From positions 58,029,546 through 58,093,545 of the forward strand of contig CM071600.1 of NCBI GenBank assembly GCA_036435485.1: a DNA stretch of 64,000 bases. The letters are read 5' to 3'. The notes beneath the pieces are model-generated. The model saw only the letters and a list, made by a program, of their open reading frames with translations. It had not been told where the DNA came from and made no database searches. Below, in pieces: positions 59,515 to 64,000 of the stretch (position 1 is the first letter of the stretch; each line of letters opens with the position of its first letter). Both the position numbers and the translations under genes were made by a program. This DNA is from Saposhnikovia divaricata (Eukaryota; Streptophyta; Magnoliopsida; Apiales; Apiaceae).

Positions 59515-59923
59515 TTTTTTTCTATTAAAATTGAAAACAGGAGCTTGGTCAAACTAGGTAAAATTATAACAGAATATCGGTGCTGGTAACGTAAACTCTT
59601 AAAATCTTATGTCGAATTTCTGAAAATGCTGAAGATATATCTCATGTGTCACAATATATTTTTTTTTTTTTTTTTTTATTTTATTTACAGGAGTACTATT
59701 ATTAAAGCGCAACAACAATAATAAATCTGAAACAGGTAAGGGTGCACAAATATTAATATCCACATATAATCCATCATGGTACCATAAGGTACGTTTAATG
59801 CATACATCTGATACAAGCTAGCCAACTCATACATAAACACCATAATGCAAACAAATCTAATGCATCACTATACAGAAAGTGGGTCATCAAGAACAAGCCC
59901 AAGCTACAATATCAGCTACAGTC
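59515..59923 (-). other. Spacer between the extra ORF and gag-pol
   Basis: Contains a T-run on the plus strand (59651-59678) and no reading frame of note. How gag-pol would be translated downstream of the 319-aa frame is not evident. Confidence 0.5.
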
Positions 59924-60883
59924 TCAACGGCCAAACATCTCACCCACGCGTCCCTGGAACTCCTCGATAGCTCTGGCAATCAACTCTGTAACAGCATTGC
60001 GATCCACGGCTCCTGTACTAGAGGATGGTAGGGCTGTGAGATCAGTCTGTAGCCCGGTCAGAATAGCAATAGAGATCTGATGTACGATCTCCATAGGAAC
60101 ATTCCTCACAAGCAAGCTGCCTCCTCCATGAACTGTGGTAGGGTCGACCGACAGTAATCGCAATATAGCATCTCTAGTGGCAAAAACCTCCTCATAACGA
60201 AGCCATGCCCATCGAAACTGCTGGAAAAGATAATCATGAACCATCCAAGGTACAGGCCCTCGATCCCCTCTCGGCTGCGTGGGCATACCAACTGGCTGTG
60301 CTGGGAAAGGTGGAGCAGATGAGATAATCACCTCTGAAGCAGGGATATGTATAGCAGGTGCAGGAGGAGTAGTATCACAAGCAGGCATGGCACTGACAGG
60401 TGGAAACATGTAGTCAGGCACGGTAGGGACTGTCGGCGTCGAAGCATATACGGGAACAGGTAAAGTAAACAACTCAGCAAGAGCTGCTACTCCTGTAGGT
60501 ACATCAACTCCGGATACTGGAGCTGACAAGGTAGGTACAACCTCAATACGGACGGGTGAAAGCTGGCTCTCGTCAACTGGATCAGTAATCTCGGGCACTG
60601 GGGTCTCAACTCTGAACGTCTCAGGGGTAGGAGCCTCTAAATCAATCACTGGTGGAGGAGAATCGGCTATCTCAATGATCTGGTCAGGAGAATCTACTAA
60701 ATCTATCACAGGTGGAGGAGAAGGTGTAAGGATCTGAACTGAAGAATCCTCCGTGTCACTATCCATCAGCATAAACTCTTCAGACGGGTCACTGTCTGAA
60801 CCTGAGCTAAGTGGTCCATGCGGGTAAGGTGTAGGAGATCTATCTCGGGTAGAACGGAAATCTGCTGGTCCGGAAGTAGACAT
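59924..60883 (-). CDS. Extra open reading frame upstream of gag (319 aa), unknown function
   Basis: Opens with MSTSGPADFRSTRDRSPTPY and stops at 59924. The N-terminal third is acidic and Ser/Pro-rich (SGSDSDPSEEFMLMDSDTED), then carries three similar motifs, VIDLVDS (59-65), IIEIADS (69-75) and VIDLEAP (79-85), within a repeated SPPPVIDL phrase. The middle is Pro/Val-rich. The C-terminal 110 residues look folded (MVHDYLFQQFRWAWLRYEEV ... TELIARAIEEFQGRVGEMFG), with an amphipathic end. I do not recognise the family. It lies in the leader between PBS and gag on the same strand as gag-pol; extra frames in this position are known in some plant Ty3/gypsy elements (for example ORF1 of Ogre). An intact frame of this length in an A/T-rich genome suggests it is coding. 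No transmembrane segment or signal peptide is seen. Confidence 0.7.
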   Translation of the reverse strand: MSTSGPADFRSTRDRSPTPYPHGPLSSGSDSDPSEEFMLMDSDTEDSSVQILTPSPPPVIDLVDSPDQIIEIADSPPPVIDLEAPTPETFRVETPVPEITDPVDESQLSPVRIEVVPTLSAPVSGVDVPTGVAALAELFTLPVPVYASTPTVPTVPDYMFPPVSAMPACDTTPPAPAIHIPASEVIISSAPPFPAQPVGMPTQPRGDRGPVPWMVHDYLFQQFRWAWLRYEEVFATRDAILRLLSVDPTTVHGGGSLLVRNVPMEIVHQISIAILTGLQTDLTALPSSSTGAVDRNAVTELIARAIEEFQGRVGEMFGR

Positions 60884-61090
60884 CTACAAAAGTACGAAAA
60901 TCTCGGTCAGGTTTCAATCAACTAGCTATGCCTATAAATATATATAAAGGCGTAAGGCGCTTAGTGTCAAAATCTCAACTTCGTATCATATCTCTAAATT
61001 CTCACGTCGCGTTATAGTTCTAGGTTCGTATTATATCTCTAAATGCTCGCATCGGGTTATACTCCAAGTACGATTCCTAAAAATATAACT
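60884..61090 (-). other. 5' leader of the chromovirus
   Basis: About 207 bp between the PBS and the start codon of the 319-aa frame. It includes a local near-repeat CGTATCATATCTCTAAATTC / CGTATTATATCTCTAAATGC. No further feature. Confidence 0.6.
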
Positions 61091-61105
61091 ATGGCTCTGA
61101 TACCA
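61091..61105 (-). other. Primer-binding site, initiator tRNA-Met
   Basis: Minus-strand TGGTATCAGAGCCAT, 4 nt (GTTT) after the 5' LTR end. This is the standard complement of the plant tRNA-iMet 3' end. Confidence 0.92.
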
Positions 61106-61109
61106 AAAC

Positions 61110-63670
61110 TGTAACGCCCCCAAATCCACCCTGACAGGGGACCCGGGTCGTCACATTGTCTCAATATCCTGTAGCACAAGTTACGCAATAACAAAGCAAA
61201 ATATATAATACAACGGAGCATAAAATGTCCCACTCCGCAGGTCCAAGATCGTCTTCACAGTATAATACAAAACAACTTGATACATCTCGAATTAATATGT
61301 TACAAAGGTTCACATCAGTAGAAATATAAAGATTCCAGTTGGATCTTCTAATTGTTGTCGCCATAGCCTTGCGCTTTCCCTTTCCCTTTATAGCCCTGGC
61401 TGGACGTCTCGCCTTTCTCCGTCTTGACAGCTGAACAAAATGTTGTAAAGCAAGAATGAGCAACTATAGTGCTCAGCAAGTTCTTTTCTCGCTCGGTATA
61501 TAAATATAATAAGGTTTACCGACATAAGTACTCAAACTTTAATATTGAAAGTCACAATAAGATTTGGCTCAAATTCATCTTGAAAATATCATACTCGAAA
61601 AGCTCAAAACTCATCTCAAAACAGAATACTCAAAAGATTCATTTGATATAACTCTGATAACTCATGATTTAAGAATGAACTGGTCTTCCACCTCTCCGTA
61701 TCTCGGTGGGGCGATCAACTAACCAACCAAGAATAACGGCCTCCGATGACACCGCACTTCGCCCGATCACGGCTACAATACGATATCAACTATAATATAT
61801 ATGTATGAATGCTAGCATCATAATGGTTATCAATTCAACCAAGGCAACGAATGCCTAAATATTCTCGGGTCCGTAAAACGGTACACGAGTCTCTCTTTCT
61901 CTATAAAGGGCCTCTTGCCCAAAATTGACCAGTAGAATACAGAATTCCCGAATAGTTGGGTACAGATAACTTGAGATAACTCTTTCGGAAAATATTTACA
62001 AATCTGGCGGACTGCCAGTATGACTCAATTTCACCACCAATCCGAACAATGGACTGATGTAAATCCTCAATAATAATTTGTCGGTTGACATGAACAAAAT
62101 GCCAAACCTTGACAATAAAATCGACTATCTCGAATCTATGAGAATAGTCCTAAGAATAAAGTAATTGGGAGTCGTACTGAACAAATAGTACTTCTCGATA
62201 TTTATAATACTCAACATTGATGAACGTGTAAATAGAATATTTTTCACTTGATCGACGAATAAAAATCTCTAATAATTATAATTTTTAAATTCCTATCGGT
62301 TAGTTCAAACGAGGAACTAACTAAAAGATAATCAATAAATAACGATTGAATTTGTACAATAAATTCAATCGAAAAGAATAAATTTAACTATCTCGGACGA
62401 ATGAGATTAGTTTCACTGAATAAAGTAATCGTCGTCTCGAATTAATGAGATCGACCCGATATCAATTAAATTGTTTCTACGCATATAGGGATTATAATTC
62501 TCAAATAAACTAACTTGACAATATAATAATATTTAACAAGAAATAATTCTCAAAAGAAATTATTGCATCATATAGAGCAACAGATAATCTCAATATATAA
62601 CATCTCAAAATAATTAAGGAATTAAATAACACGAACAGAAATTCGCAGTTTCCAAAAGTTAGGGTAAGAACGAACTTGCCTCGATCTCGAAGTACGAATG
62701 AATGAAGCTAAAAGTTATACTCTACCCGTGAACTTGGCGTTGATCTACGTCTCGAGAAATATTTTCTAAAAAAAATAGCAACCAGAAATACGTAAGCGAT
62801 TCTTCAGAATAAAATACTTCCGATCCGATAATCTAATTAATAATAATATAATATCTCATAAAATCTCCGGAATAAATAAATATTTATTCGAACACAGGAA
62901 TTAAATCTGGGGAATATATCCTATTTTTAATATCTGGAAATCTAAATTCTTACTCAAAATGAAAAATTCAAACATCCGTTTTTATTCAATTTAAAACCAT
63001 ATTTATTATTCTCATTTTTAAACTAATTATCCAAGAATTCTAATTTACTAACCAAGTATGAAATCTCTAAATTAAATCTGACTCGATCCGGTTAATAAAA
63101 ATAAACCGAAAAATATTAAAACAGCTTTTCCAAAATAAAACATATTTGATTCTATTTATTTCACAAATATTCTTCTTTTTATCAATAATTATTAAATCTC
63201 TAATTTCCGTCCAAAAATCACAAAATAACTCTTTTTAATAAACTAATAATTAATCCATTTTATTAAACCCTTTTTATTGCAAATTAACAAATATCTAATT
63301 TATGTTCACAATCACAAAATATTACTACTTAATTACTCAATTAATAAATTCCTAAATTATGATTAAAACTCTAAATAATTCTATTTAATTAATAAAATCA
63401 ATAATTCTAAATTATATCTAAAGTCTTATTTAATTAATTAATTAACTAAACCAATTTAAATAAATTACTAATTACAAACCAAATTAATTAATAATCCATT
63501 TTTAACGAAACAATTAAATCCCGATTATTAAAATATAACGAACCAAAATACGATAATATTACATTTTAATCAGCAGTTTCACAACGATGTGGGTCCCACC
63601 GAGTGGGCCCCACCTGTTTTCTTCCCTCCCCTGCATCTCTCCCTTCGTCTCTCTCCCCAGTCTCTCTCCC

Positions 63671-63733
<63 letters not shown>

Positions 63734-64000
63734 ACACAACACCAACATCACTACTAATCTCTCTCCGTCGGTCCCCGTCTCTCTCGACTTCCTCCCCCCT
63801 TCTTGACAACACGCACACACCACAATCTCATCCCTCCATCAATAATTAAACAAGCCTCAACCCACAACACAACCCACGACTTCACTATCCCTCCTCCTTC
63901 TCTTCCGTTTCCCGATTTCCCCTTCTCCGGTTACACAATAAAACACAACACCCAATTGATTCAAACACAATCTCGACAGTTTCTCACAATTCGAACACTC
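61110..64000 (-). repeat. 5' LTR of the chromovirus, first 2891 bp seen, truncated by the window end
   Basis: Copy of 51168-54849. The (TC)n tract at 63675-63720 is 2 bp shorter than in the other LTR; no other difference noticed in the stretches compared. Confidence 0.93.
63675..63720. repeat. (TC)n microsatellite in the 5' LTR
   Basis: About 23 units; the counterpart of 53733-53780. Confidence 0.95.

Larger units (their letters stand above)
51168..64000 (-). mobile_element. Intact Ty3/gypsy chromovirus (Tekay/Del type), 5' LTR runs off the window
   Basis: Genes read on the minus strand. Order in sense direction: 5' LTR (from beyond 64000 to 61110), PBS, a 319-aa frame, gag-pol, polypurine tract, 3' LTR (54849-51168). 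The two LTRs show a constant offset of 9942 bp (9940 past a microsatellite); in the stretches I compared the only difference was 2 bp in the (TC)n tract, so insertion is recent. The expected full end is near 64789. The candidate target duplication on the left is CATAT (51163-51167); its partner lies outside the window. The insertion lies inside a Helitron copy. Confidence 0.93.

Overview
This window looks like nuclear DNA of a eudicot plant: A/T-rich, intron-rich, and mostly nested or decayed transposable elements around one ordinary housekeeping gene. That gene, vacuolar H+-ATPase catalytic subunit A, can be read exon by exon (20 coding exons, 623 aa). Its sequence resembles carrot subunit A as I remember it, so Apiaceae is plausible; this is recollection, not a search.

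Left part (1-32 kb) is a graveyard. It holds a decayed NBS-LRR fragment (1-785, minus) and a many-exon Ulp1/C48-type cysteine protease gene (2023-10036, minus) that has in-frame stops and a frameshift. A 3.3-kb solo LTR with a 5-bp target duplication sits exactly at one of its splice acceptors. Further right are a Harbinger-like MITE, a LINE RNase H tail, a Helitron-type end, a two-exon aspartyl aminopeptidase fragment, a FAR1/MULE-transposase pseudogene (21911-24682, plus) followed on the same strand by the N-terminal part of a second Ulp1-like gene, a PPR fragment, and a glutamate-receptor-like (GLR) pseudogene. An A/T-rich repeat family built on the phrase GTGTTCTT, in both orientations, surrounds nearly all of these fragments.

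Middle part (32.7-51.2 kb): several MITEs and fold-back elements, two Helitron-like elements with internal tandem repeats (34.5-37.25 kb) and a third cut by later insertions (from 49.5 kb), then the VHA-A gene (38249-46441), a 142-bp truncated LINE with a 17-bp target duplication, and A/T-rich spacer.

Right part (51168 to the window end): a young, apparently complete Ty3/gypsy chromovirus of Tekay/Del type on the minus strand. It has LTRs of about 3.7 kb (the right one runs off the window), a tRNA-iMet primer-binding site, a polypurine tract, one intact 1541-aa gag-pol reading frame ending in a chromodomain, and an extra 319-aa reading frame upstream of gag.

The least familiar material is a set of three dispersed elements (18400-19222; 45550-45973 inside a VHA-A intron; 50211 to about 51000). 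They share Mutator-like imperfect termini built on GACCAAAATRCC and a GC palindrome, and each carries its own private repeated word in the interior. One has a perfect 9-bp target duplication. The extra retrotransposon reading frame, with three SUMO-interaction-like motifs, is the second item worth following.
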